From NCBI GenBank assembly GCA_037013685.1, contig CM072885.1, forward strand, positions 66,133,785-66,197,784: a stretch of 64,000 bases of DNA, written 5' to 3'. The translations under genes were made by a program, and so were the position numbers. The notes beneath the pieces are model-generated. The model saw nothing but the letters and a program-made list of their open reading frames with translations. It was not told the origin of the DNA and did no database searches. The stretch comes from Acridotheres tristis. Lineage: Eukaryota > Chordata > Aves > Passeriformes > Sturnidae. Below, piece by piece: positions 25,433-36,808 of the stretch; positions within the stretch are counted from its first letter, which is position 1; every line of letters begins with the position of its first letter.

Positions 25433-26802
25433 ATCCAAGTTCTGCTTCAGCAAAGGCACAGAGACCTTGAAATGTCACCTGGCACAAGCCAGGGCCTAGC
25501 CCTGTGATTCCCAATTATTTTATAGATAAGCCTGATTCCTGAAAGCCAGCAATATTCACATACATCACTGACTCTGACTGTTCACCTGCCTCAGGGCTGC
25601 CAGGGGCTCCCCTTCACCTGATGGGGCTCCTGCCGGGAAGTCTGCAGTGTCCCAGGCCTCCTATTACACCTCTGCTAATGTGAAACTCTGTCACACTGGG
25701 TGTGCTCAGTTTAATTGTGCTTCCAGGTACTCTCTTCATTAGCAGGCTTCTCCAATGACACAGAAGATGCAAAGCCTGTGCTATGAGAAGCTGACAGATA
25801 TATTGACAAAAGTATTTGTATAAATCTCAGCCATTTTCCTCTGACTTATGTCTTGATAAGTTCTGTGAAACTAATTGAGATAAAAGTCTAATCTATCCAA
25901 CTCCAAAGGAGCTGAAACAGCATCAGCAGAAAATTAGGGAGAAACAATTAAGAGAGTCTGAGAAAACGGAAAGGGAAGCAAATTAAGATGGTCATAAGTT
26001 ATAAAAATAGTAAGTATTTGGGCTTGAGGAAAGGAGACAGTGAAACTGGGAAGCTGTGGCCATCTCATTTTTTCCTCATCTTTAACACATCACCTAAGTC
26101 CTTTTCATGCTCCTGCAAATACAATTTCCCCCCTGCACGAGGCACACACCCTCCCTTGGTAAATGTGATAATTTGGAAGCCACCTCAGTGAAAAACAGGC
26201 AGGCCTAATGTTCCCAGCTACGTGTCACTGCAAGATCAATGCTCCAGCCTGTGTGCCCTGCTCAGCAGAATTCTGTCTGGGATAAAACCAGCAGGGGCTG
26301 GGGTTTCTGTCTCTGCAGCATGGCTTACATGAGAGCATTTAGCCAGTCAGAAGAACTCCCTGCAGAGGAACAAACAAAGATTAGCATGTGGGTCACTCAG
26401 TAAGAGGTGCCTTGGCTTTGCAGGGTGTGCACAAAAAGAGCTGTGGCCACCTCAAGATGATTGTCCTCAAGTATCGAGGTGCCCCGACAAGCACCCGCAG
26501 ATCGTGCCACCAAGGAAGTGGCTGCAAACCTCTCATTGCTCACTGATGAGGTCCAGAACTGTTTTTACACCTTCTTCTCTAAATAAGGAAGCTGCCTGTG
26601 AGGTCTCTGACTCCCCGACCAATTTGACTCCTTTGCTTCCCACAGCCAATGAAATCCCACTCCTGCCTCCAGTCTTGGGTGACAGCACTCCAACCTCAGC
26701 AGGCAGGGAGGACAGCAGGTTTGTGTTACAGCCCTGGCAGCCTCACCTTGGGCAGGCTGTTGATGTCAGAGTGATGATGTGGGCAGGGACAGCCCCTGCA
26801 CT

Positions 26803-26808
26803 ATAAAG
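26803..26808 (+). promoter_or_regulatory. TATA-like box, candidate FGF6 promoter
   Basis: TATAAA in CACTATAAAGATGG lies 252 bp before the FGF6 ATG. If used, the 5' UTR would be about 225 nt. Between it and the ATG lie two A/T-rich MEF2-like elements (near 26957 and 27011-27020) and a CACGTG E-box at 27037-27042. Promoter use is inferred only. Confidence 0.45.
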
Positions 26809-27059
26809 ATGGCTCAATCAAATATAACAGAGGCTGCCCAGCAGGAAGCAGGATCTACAAACCATGGTCCCCACCAGTTGGAGTCCTGCTGGCCTGTCTC
26901 TGCTCCCAACCCAACTGCTATCGGGCTTTAGTTTCAGGTCAGCAAGCTCTATTTGCTTTCCAAAAATAAGCCTCTGCCACCATGCTGAAAGGAGAAAAAT
27001 AAGAAGGGCGGTATTTTTAGGGCCATTAATTCTGACCACGTGCCCAGGAGGTGAACCGG

Positions 27060-27399
27060 ATGGCCACGGCACAAAGACTTCTCATCACTATGTCCTGCGA
27101 CGCCAGCGCTCACCGGACGTTGCCTGCGTTCCTTCTCCTGGGTTTGCTAGCCGGGATTGCTGCCACACACCCAGTTGTAAGCAGAACTAATGGCACATTG
27201 CTGGAGAGAGGATGGCAATCTCTGCTGTCCAGGTCCATGGCTGGGATGTCAGGGGAGAAGGCAGATGTGAACTGGGAGAGTGACTATTTGCTAGGAATCA
27301 AGAGGCAGCGGAGGCTTTACTGCAACGTGGGCATCGGGTTTCACCTTCAAATCCTCCCAGACGGAAGGATAAGCGGAGTTCACAATGAAAACCAATACA
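27060..27399 (+). CDS. FGF6: FGF6 exon 1
   Basis: Runs from [13 protein letters not shown] to GVHNENQY plus one base (phase 1). Donor GTGAGT at 27400. It contains the signal peptide, the N-glycosylation site and the first beta-strands. Confidence 0.95.
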
Positions 27400-30300
27400 G
27401 TGAGTTGCATCCAGAAATGAAATAGAATAGATGTCACTTAATTGCTGTGAACTCTAGTAATCACCCTTCAGAGAGTGCAAATGTTATGACTTGATATTAT
27501 TAATCTCTGCTACATCTGTTGCCTTTTAAAAGTCTCTGGGATCAATAAACATGAGAACCTTTCTGGCTGAAAAGTGGCACAAAGTGCTTAGACAAATTTA
27601 GACAGAATTTATTTTTACCTGCTTTGCTGCACAAATGAGAAAACACAAACCAGGTCGAAAACTGACTTTCTGCTGCATTTTCTTGCTCCTCACCTTCTCA
27701 TTTGCCTTTGGAATCCGGGAGGTTTTTGCTGAGTCCTGAGTGCCAAAGCATGATTCTTAAATCCCAGCTGACCAGTATTTTTTGGACACTCAGTATGTCC
27801 CATAGAAGGAGTTTGCTGGTCCTGCTTTGCTCATTCTTGTGGGTGCTGTTCTGTTACCCTAAGAATTAAGGAAAGCATTAGTCATGTGGATTTGAATTTC
27901 CTGTAGAGGGCAGTTGCTAAAATCTTTTGCAGCAGATGTCATGTGGGACTTCAAAATGCAAGCCACACTTCTTTAAGGCTCAATAACAAATCTTTTTGTA
28001 ACTATAGCATATTACATAAAAATAATTTTCTAATTGAAAAGCTTCAGAGTTTGACATATCAAAAGAGTTTGATAGAGCAAAAGGCTTATACAGAGTGTGA
28101 TTACAATTCTAGAATAATTATTTTAAAATCCTGTGACATGAGGAAAAACCCAAGATTTTCTCTGTGTATATTTATTTTGCTGCATTAGGGAGATAATTCT
28201 CATAAACAATATATGACAAATTTGTTAGGTTTAAAAAAAAAAAAGATAACTGAATTGCCTTCCACTAGCTCTATATTCTGTGATAACACTCCGATTAAAC
28301 CTCATGTTTTTCAGGTCTCTTTGAAATATCCACTGTAGAAAGAGGTGTTGTAAGTCTGCTTGGTGTGAAAAGTGCTCTCTTCATTGCAATGAACAGCAAG
28401 GGCAGGTTGTATGGGACGGTAAGTGCAAGTGCAAGTAATTTTTCACAGTTTAAACAAAAAGGTTTTGAAGTGGTTTGTTTTGGTTTAGTGTTTTGCTTTG
28501 TTTGTTTGTGTATAGCTTGTTTTGGTTTTGTTTGTTTCAGTCTTTTCCTTATGGAAATCTCTGATTACAAGCAGAGAAAATAGCCCTGGTGTTACAGGGA
28601 GCCTGCCCAGCCTGCTGTCATCAGTGCTATTTAATGCAACGAGCAGCGTGGCTGTTGCAGGGCTGGGATTTTAAAGCTTTCCTGTAAGACTGTACATGGG
28701 ACGCCTTAGGAAAATGAACATATTCTGCAAATAGTACAGATTAATTAGATGGCTTCTTCTAAGGTCACAGGGCTGCAAACACGTTGTAGCAAAGCTGAGC
28801 CCCGTTGATTCCATCCTGCATTGCACTGTGTGTAGGAGAGGCACAATTATAGCTATTTCCAACAGCTACCCTTAGGAAAATAATGACCACATGCTCCCTC
28901 CTACCAAAAACAACCACACCATCAAGAATAAATAGGAAGTCTACCCTACAAGGTCAACATGTGTGGCTGGGGTTATTTTAATGATCGGTTTTGTGAGATC
29001 AGTTGCAAAGGGTGAGAAAATAATAGCTATTAACAATGGTATGCAAATCATACTGAAACACCATCATCCTCATCTAGGTGATTTGCTATCTAAATGCAGT
29101 TTAACCTCTGAGATGTGAGCAACAGATCTCCAGTCTCAACATCCAGCAGAAAAAGTGCTGGTTAGGAGGTGCATTTGAAAGAGGCTGTGTCTGGGCAATA
29201 GGCAAAATCAGCCCATCTCAAAGTAATGAATGGCACTGGTTGTATCAATCTCTTTTGTAAAGGAACAGCAGAGTCCTTTCCTTTGGAACAGCTGTAATTT
29301 CAACAAAGCATTGCAGTTGTTTAAAATAATGCCAAATGTTGTGAAGGACCTGTGGCTATTTACTAACCTGACTGATTCCTTCTTACACTCATAATGACAG
29401 TAGGACACTTTAAGGTCTCACTTCAGGAATATTCTTTCAATCACAAGTGATCCCAAGCACCTAAAAAGTGCCACAAGTCCAGCTGCTTTACTTAGCTGCA
29501 TCTTCCTCAAGAAGTGCAGCATCTGGCTTCAGAAATCCCTTTGATTTTCCCCTCCTCTTTCAATATAATTTTGTTTATCTTCAAAGACACTTTCAAAAAG
29601 CTGTAAGAGATGTGCATTTTCCCTTGCACAGAACAATGCGTTAAGTTAAACTCCTACAGGCTTTGTGTGATGTTATCACACAGATGCCCAAATAGAACTG
29701 CATTGGTGGCATCTCATGTGCCAGATATTTGAAGTCAGAGAATTATTCTGCTTTCTCTTTTAATTTCCTTTGCATTTGTCTCCTGCTTGCCCTTGCACCT
29801 CCTCTCCCAGATAACTCCCTCTCCTTGGATTTTCATGTTTTGACATGGAGGAAATTAAAACTATTTTCCCAGCTTAGAACTGGCTGCACAGTTAAATATT
29901 ACTAATGGTTTAAGAAAGAAAAGATTTATTGCTAATCAAATCTCTTATTCAAGCAAGCAGTTGTCCCTGGACACTGGTGTTTGGAAAAGCTCTGAAAGTT
30001 TCGACAGCCAGCATATAATTTTTTTAATAAATGACAGAACTTCTGGCAGAGGGGAGGTCTTAAATAAAGCTGTTGTTTGGGGGAGAGAGTGTGATGCTGA
30101 CAGAAATCATTACTTGAAAATAAAATTAAGAAATCCATGATTTATAATGAATTAACTCGATCTGCCACAGGAAACACACAGTCCATTATCTGGACAGGTG
30201 GCATCTGAGTTCATCTGACACCAAATTAGCACCAAGGAGGGAGATTTATTGTTGGCCGCAGTGGCTGGGGCACCACCTGTCGCACACTGCAATGAGCCCT

Positions 30301-30574
30301 GGTGTAAAAATGCAAGGAAGAAAAATGACCTGGGCCTTGGTGGAATATTGATTGTACCTGATTTGTATCCCCACTCCCTACCCTTGCTGTTTCTTAGGCT
30401 GTTTTCCAAGATGAGTGCAAATTCAAGGAAACCTTGCTGCCCAATAACTACAATGCGTATGAATCCAACGTTCACCGCGGTGCTTACATAGCCCTGAGCA
30501 AACATGGCAGGGTGAAGAGAGGGAACAAGGTTTCTCCTGCCATGACAGTGACCCACTTCTTACCAAGAATATGA
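27060..30574 (+). CDS. FGF6: FGF6, fibroblast growth factor 6 (three exons, 206 aa)
   Basis: Exons 27060-27399, 28315-28418 and 30398-30574 encode 206 residues (human 208). The protein is a secreted FGF of the FGF4/FGF6 subfamily that signals through FGFRs with heparan sulphate and is tied to skeletal muscle in mammals. A hydrophobic signal segment ([15 protein letters not shown], about residues 21-35) and an N-glycosylation site NGT at residue 44 precede the beta-trefoil core. Diagnostic sequence includes [69 protein letters not shown] and the C-terminus [10 protein letters not shown]. The two family cysteines are C88 and C155. Exon 1 ends in phase 1 and exon 2 is 104 bp, the standard FGF layout. 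The ATG at 27060 is chosen by alignment with human MALGQ; a second in-frame ATG (residue 11) has better Kozak context. FGF4 is the nearest paralogue, but the N-terminus and synteny with FGF23 favour FGF6. Confidence 0.97.
28315..28418 (+). CDS. FGF6: FGF6 exon 2 (104 bp)
   Basis: Acceptor TTTTTCAG ends at 28314 and the donor GTAAGT is at 28419. It encodes [19 protein letters not shown] through RLYGT. The intron just downstream is rich in TTTG/GTTT low-complexity sequence. Confidence 0.96.
30398..30574 (+). CDS. FGF6: FGF6 exon 3
   Basis: Acceptor TTTCTTAG ends at 30397. It encodes [20 protein letters not shown] to [10 protein letters not shown] and ends with TGA at 30572-30574. Confidence 0.96.
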   Translation, partial: AVFQDECKFKETLLPNNYNAYESNVHRGAYIALSKHGRVKRGNKVSPAMTVTHFLPRI

Positions 30575-33500
30575 GCACCAGCAAAACAGAAGATTAAATC
30601 CCAGGACAAAGTGTTTCGTTTTGCACAAGGGGAATAACCTCCCAGGTAAAGTATTTATACTGGTCATAAAAAAAAAAGAAGAAATCTCTATATGTATGTG
30701 TATATTTGGATAAAAATATTTGTACTAGATTCATCACATAGCATATGAAATACAATGCTGCTTCTCTTCTACTCTGTACAAATTTTACATGGCTGTTTGC
30801 CTCCTTTGGTGCTGTACAGAGAAAAATGCAAGCTGGAGTGCAAAGGAATTTTTTGGAAGATGTGGAATGACTGTGGGCAACCATCTAATCAATCATAGGT
30901 GATTTACTAAATATTATTTACCTCAGATAATAACCTCTTGTAGTGAGCTGTTTACATACCATGGGCCAAATCACCAGATGATTTTGCTTCACCAGAGCTT
31001 CAGGCAGTTCACTCCATCTGAATATCTGCCTGCACCCCCGTCTATAGACTGTGTCCTGTCCTGTAAAGTCCTCAACCTGTTTTGATCATTTAAGGTGCCA
31101 ATTTCACAACTGTTTCTACACAAGCAAACTTTCTGTTCCTGGAGCCCCTCTGTCTCTGAAGAGATTCTCCAGGATCTCCTCACATGGACTGGTTGGCAAA
31201 ATGAAGACCTACAATCAATTTCTCGTGGGAAGGGCCACAGGATAAATCACAGATGGGTCCCAAATGCAAAACTGATTTGGAGATGAGGATTTTGAATGAA
31301 ATTTTGTGAGCTTAGTTTAGACTTACTTCCAATATAGATGTGTACATCTTTAATATTAATATTTGTGTATATATATAGACATGGGATGTGTGAGTGTGCA
31401 TCTATGTAATTACATACTTTTAATGAATCAATCATCCCAGTGTCTTGATGCCCAGGTATCTTTATATAAAAGAAAAGCAATATTTAAAGGCACTCAGTTT
31501 CACTTAGCTTGAATGTTGTTAATCTCTGAGAATCAGAACTGCTCTGTGGGATGCATTATATAAAATATAAGAAATTCATGGAAGCTTCCAGCAAAGGGTT
31601 ATTTTAGAAATCTCTGTGTTGAATTTTCATTGCCTTAAGTATATTTGGTTCTTCTCTATCATACCTCCCTGAGGTATGAAGGAGAGAAAGAAGGAGGCTA
31701 CACAAGCATACCTTCCCGTGTTGGGACAGAGGAATTCATGCCATAATTCCAATTTCTGTCACTTGCAAAGCATCAGTTTCAAAGACAACACAGCAAGCTG
31801 TATGAAATACTCTTCAAAGCTCTCCTAGAAGCTGTATAAATGGCACATAACCTTGCCTTGCTATTTTGACAACCCTTTTCCAGATCACCAATGAAGCTGC
31901 ATTCTCTGTGCCTTTGAAAGAGTATTTTAAGAGGCCCTAAGTCAATACTCACTATAAATGTCAGTTACCAGAAGCCTTGAGATTCCTGCATTGGTGGCGT
32001 GCTCCTAAATTTGAAACTAGATTCAATGCAATGTCAGAGCATGAGCATTTTCAGCATAGATGGACCATGCTGCTGCAGAAGTGAATATCTGAGTGCAAGA
32101 TTATCTCTCACGTCCAGCCAAAATGGGGCTATGTCCAGCCTTGACATGCCATTCTATTTGCAGGGGCTGTCTATTCGTGATGAATTTGAGCCTTCTGACA
32201 TGCATGAGAGACACTGTCAGGGCCAGATCCTCAGCTGGAGTAAATCAGCCCAGGAGAACGATCAATTTGTAGCTGCAGAAGATTTGGCCCAAACGATATA
32301 TCCACAAGGATGTTCCCACTGCCACCATTCCAGAGAAACTGTCAATGCAATTGTTTTGTGAACAAGCATCTCTAGTGTGGTTTATACTTGAATTTATCTG
32401 GTTCAAATGTAAGTGATGATCACAGTGTAAATGAAGAGAAAAAAAAGTGGAATGCTGCTCACAGTACAGGAACGGGATGCTTCAGGGGATGCTTTGGAAG
32501 GAAAGAAGTTGGAAGAAATTGCTCTTCATTTTCTGGTCTTGCAGTATTTCAGAGAGAAGCCAAGATGACACACTTTGTTCACCCACAACGTGTGCAGCAG
32601 CTTGCTTTGGAAAAATGTGCATTTGAAGAGAAAAATCAGGATGTTTTGAGTGCGGAGAGAGTGGGTCAAAGAAAAGTTTGGAGGGTATCAGGCAGTACAT
32701 GGATCTAGAGTCCCTAGAGGTAGAGAGAGCTGTGCTGAAATGCATTAGCTGGCAACCTGTATCCTGATGTTATAGTCCTAATTGTCTTTGAAATGAAATT
32801 TGAAAAGGATGGAAGAATCCAGGGCTGTAGAAGGAAATAGAGTTCAAATGCTGGCACACAAGTTTGTTTCTTATCACAGCTTAATCCAGCATCCATCCTT
32901 ATGACAGGATAAAGTCTGTTCCCTCTTAAATCAGGGCAGCCTAGAGAAAGTGATTGTTGCCAGGACTGGTAAGCATTGGGACAGCTGGCACAAAAGGTGG
33001 GAATCAGACCTACTGGCTCCATTTTGCACACACTGGTCAAGCGAGGACAACCTGTAGACCAGGTCACAAGAAGCCAGAAAAAGAGGAAACAGCCTCAAGC
33101 TGTGCCAGGGGAGGTTCAGGCTGGACATTAGGAAGAATTTCTTCACTGAAGGGCTGGTCAGGCATTGGAACAGGCTGCCCAGAGAGGAGGTGGAGTCACA
33201 TCCCTGGAAGTGTTCAGGAAATGACTGATGTGCTCTGGTCTGGTTGGCAAGGTGGGTGTTTGTCAAAGGTTGGACTTTATGATTTTGGAGGTGTTTTCCA
33301 ACCTCAGTCATTCTGTGATTCTATAAATCTGTTTAGTCACAGCCTGCTAGGCTGAGACTGTTCTTACAAACTGCAGAACCTTTTGGATGCAGTTTTGGTG
33401 GGCATTGGGAAAGCCCCATCATTCGCTCTGCTGAGTTACTCTTTACATCATTGCTTTTCTCCTCATTACACCTCAATGCCAGCCAGGTCAACATGGAAAT

Positions 33501-34138
33501 CACAGCTGAAATCAAAGAAGTCTATGTGACTACATAAAGAAAACTTATGAAACGAAAGGGATTTCTCAAATCAGGGCCAAATTAGGAACTTCAAAATATG
33601 TCAAGTGTGTATCAACAGGGGTCATGCTATGGGCTACGAGCTTTGAAAGTATTGCTGTGAATGCTCCACATCAGCCTGTCATGCCCATATTTTGCACATG
33701 GGATTTTCCTGTGGAGTTGATGCCTATTTTTACAGCTCCTCCTTCCTCAGGCAAACCCCATAACATTCTAAGACTTAATTCACCCCTGTTAGAAAGTAGA
33801 TTTGGCTGGGACTGAATCATGTTCTTAAATAAATGTATTTTTCCCAGACATGCAGAGACACAGACACACACACAGTGGAAAAAGTGGAGTAATATTTGTA
33901 TACCTCACTAACTATTTCAATTCCAAGATTTTATTTTGCACAGTAAAATGGTGCCAAAGTTCTCAGATTGCTTTTTTTTTCACTAAAATATACCTCATGT
34001 TCTGACTCAATATGGACTCACAATTGAGACTGTAAATTTGCAAGAAACACAAAACTGTCCAAATAATTGTTTGTGAAATTGCTTCTATTTTTATATGTAT
34101 GTGCTGCGCACAATAGTTTAATGTATTAATAAAATAAA
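30575..34138 (+). other. Downstream of FGF6, possible long 3' UTR
   Basis: About 3.5 kb with no gene-like frame. Overlapping AATAAA signals at 34128-34133 and 34133-34138, followed by TTTTTGGTGGTGTTTTG, make a strong poly(A) context on the FGF6 strand. A CR1 (33098-33327) lies inside. Whether FGF6 transcripts reach it is unknown. Confidence 0.4.
33098..33327 (+). repeat. CR1 LINE 3' end
   Basis: GTGCCAGGGGAGGTTCAGG, GAAGAATTTCTTCACTGAA, AACAGGCTGCCCAGAGAGG and GGTTGGACTTTATGATTTT follow each other in CR1 order. It ends at ATTCTGTGATTCTATAA. Confidence 0.92.
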
Positions 34139-34664
34139 ATTTTATACGTTTTTGGTGGTGTTTTGACTGTAAATCCCTCTTAACATTTGGTTTTTTCCTT
34201 GATACAGAAACGCTGTGTTAACTCCTCCTCCAAACCTAGTTTTTATTCACCTCTAGAACCAGAATATGTATTGGTATGCTTCAAACTTTTGTAGACCTTT
34301 GTGCAATTCAGATTTCTTGCCTGGGAAGTGTGCAGGTGTCCCAGGAGGCATGGGAGACATGCTCCCTTCCCACTCCGTGCTCTCAGCTTGAGGGATGAAA
34401 AATCTCCCATGAATTCTGGGGACAAGAGATGGTAAATAATCCTCACTATGAAGAATAGGAAACATTTTGCTGGGTTTACCTCGTCTTCTGTTTCCTCACA
34501 GGTAATTTGAAACTTAATAATGTCTCCATTTCTATAGAGATATTTAGATGGGAAAGGACTGTTGGAGGGCTTGAATTCAACCTCTTAGATGAGTGCAGGA
34601 CCAACTTAAAAGCTAGGGGAAGATGTATCAGGAAGAATACCATCTACCCATCTCCTGCAACAAA

Positions 34665-35283
34665 GGTGACTTTTTCTCCCACTCTGTTGAAGAGGTTTGT
34701 AGCTGACTGAACCAAGTAGCTCCAGCTTCCTGCAGCTCTCAGGAGAAAACTCTTTAATTTGAAGCAAAGATGAGCTTTTCTTCTCCTTTACTATAAGCCC
34801 CAGAGCAGCAGGGGAGGGGGGATTCTGCCCCTCTGCCCCGCTCTGCTGAGACCCCCCCTGCAGGGGTGCACCCAGCCCTGGGCCAGCACAGCAAGGACAG
34901 GGAGCTGCTGGAGCCACGACAGAGCAGGGACACCAAGGGATCAGAGGGATGGAGCAGCTCTGCTGGGAGGAAAGGCTCAGGGAATTGGGATTGTTCAGCC
35001 TGGAGAGGAGAAGGCTTTGGGGTGACCTCACTGTGGCCTTCCAGTGCCTGAAGGGAGCCACAGGAAAGATGGAGAGAGACTCTTGACAAGGGCCTGGAGT
35101 GACAGGACAAAGGGGAATGGCTTCACACTGACAGGGAGTTGGTTTAGATGGGATATGAGGAAGAAATTGTTCCCTGTGATGGTGGTGAGGCCCTGGCACA
35201 TGTTTCCCAGAGAAGCTGTGGCTGCCCCATCCCTGGCAGTGTCCAAGGCCAGGTTGGATGGGGCTCTGAGCAACCTGGGCTAA
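34665..35283 (+). repeat. CR1 composite element with unrecognised 5' head
   Basis: From about 34790 it encodes a decayed CR1 ORF2 C-terminus ([40 protein letters not shown]) and then the 3' UTR up to GCTCTGAGCAACCTGGGC, where the 3' tip is lost. The first about 125 bp do not look like CR1. A nearly identical copy, head included, lies inverted at 61993-62690. Confidence 0.85.
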
Positions 35284-35691
35284 GTATTGGCCATCTAATT
35301 AAAGACAGACTCTTAAAAGTAAATAAACAGCTGCACATCTCTTTTTGCATTGTTTTTTTGGGATTTTTTTGTTTGTTTTACTTTTGGCATTTGCTGGATC
35401 TACCATGGTCTGCATCAATTTGAGCAATGGAGGAGACAATTAGGTCCCAGGCATTTAACTACGGGTGACTTTGTTCCTTTGAAAAATAGCCCAACTGCAA
35501 ACTCTTGTGCTCCATGTTTGGAATCACAACAACTTGCAGAAGCCAAGAGGAAATTTGGTTTCCTTGTCAGAACCTAAGATTAAGGAGGAAGTAAGAATCT
35601 CTTCCAGGTGCTGGACAACTGAGGAGGAGGAGACTCAGGCTAAGATAAAACACTGGGCATCTCTATGTTTAATATATGTAATGCAAACTGG

Positions 35692-35722
35692 AATTGCAGT
35701 GAACTGCAGTGAACTGCAGTGA
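35692..35722. repeat. Short 10-bp tandem repeat (about 3 copies)
   Basis: CAGTGAACTG repeats three times, with the last copy imperfect. Intergenic, no coding context. Confidence 0.7.
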
Positions 35723-36544
35723 GCAATCCTGGCTAAGGAAATAGCTGTCACTGGAGAAAAAAAATTATAAAAACAGCCAACCAAGTATGCAGCCACAAGC
35801 AGAGATTTCTTTTTTCTCTCCAGCCAAGCTCTGCATCCAGCTCAGTCCAAAAGCATGTTTGTTTTGGAAGGATAGGCTGCTGAAAAGTGTTTGGCCAAAG
35901 TCCAAGGGGCCAATAAGTCCAGATGAGCTGAACGAGCTGTGTCCTTGAATCATGAGATTTGAATATATTATTCAATCCTGGATCTTATGAGCACATATAA
36001 TTGTTGTTTATTTCTTGTCAGAGGGTGTGGACCAAAATGCCTTGATTAGGACTAATTTTTTCCCCCTCACAATTAACTGTTTACAACTCCCAATTTTATT
36101 GTATGCTTTCCTGAACCATAGCTGACAGCTCTGGAATAGCTTCTCCAAGGACAATGAGACCACACCAACTTATGTCAAACAAAAAATCATTAGGGATGAT
36201 ATCTAAAACAACACAGTTTATAATTACATTTGTTTCAGGGCACTCTGAAGAAGAGCTTCCTTTCCTTCTTTTTTTTATGAGAAATGATCCATCCTGATTC
36301 ATTCCAGGTGGCTGGAGCCTCGCTTTTTCCCTGGAGTTACTTTGCTTATGACCTGAGGCCAGGACTCACTGGTCCCACACAAATCTTCCAGCTTATTGAA
36401 GAGGCAATAAAACAAAATGGTGCAAAAACCCAAAGAAGGGAATTATGCTAATCAGAATAGGTGTCACTCAGTGAGATCGGTAGCACTTTAACTACCTCAG
36501 TTATCCAGGGAGGGATAAGCCAGTTTACATTTAACCCAGGGTCA

Positions 36545-36808
36545 AAACACAGGTGGAATGGCTTCAAAGTCACAGAGAGAAGGTTTAGATTGGATATGAG
36601 GAAGAAGTTCTTCCCTGTGAGGGAAGAACTGGCACAGGTTTCCCAGAGAAGCCGTGGCTGCCCCATCCCTGGCAGTGTCCAAGGCCAGGCTGGATGGGGC
36701 TCTGAGTGACCTGGGATAGTGGCAGGTGTCCCTGCCCGTGGCAAGGGGGTTGGAATGAGATGGGCTGTGAGGACCCTTCCAACCCAAATCACTCTGTGAT
36801 TCAATGAT
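36545..36808 (+). repeat. CR1 LINE 3' end
   Basis: GGAATGGCTTCAAAGTCAC, TTGGATATGAGGAAGAAG, GTGGCTGCCCCATCCCTGG and GACCCTTCCAACCCAAATC run in CR1 order. It ends with ACTCTGTGATTCAATGATG. Confidence 0.92.

Larger units (their letters stand above)
12591..26802. other. C12orf4-FGF6 intergenic region
   Basis: About 14 kb without a recognisable gene. Open frames are short, lack coding features and match no family I know. It holds diverged CR1 pieces at 15.43, 18.35, 21.09 and 25.30 kb, a perfect hairpin at 13741-13763 and short (CAG)5 at 19.63 kb. FGF6 enhancers could lie here, but nothing in the sequence identifies them by eye. Confidence 0.7.

Noticed and set aside
26504..26806. 100-residue frame just upstream of FGF6
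   Set aside because: No similarity to known proteins; it lies in the FGF6 upstream region and ends at the TATA-like box.
34546..34600. Possible old CR1 tip (GGGAAAGGACTGTTGGAGGG)
   Set aside because: Similarity is too short and weak to separate from chance without a repeat library.
34606..35199. 197-residue open frame on the minus strand
   Set aside because: It is the antisense reading of the CR1 composite element; the same peptide recurs at 62013-62561 from the second copy.
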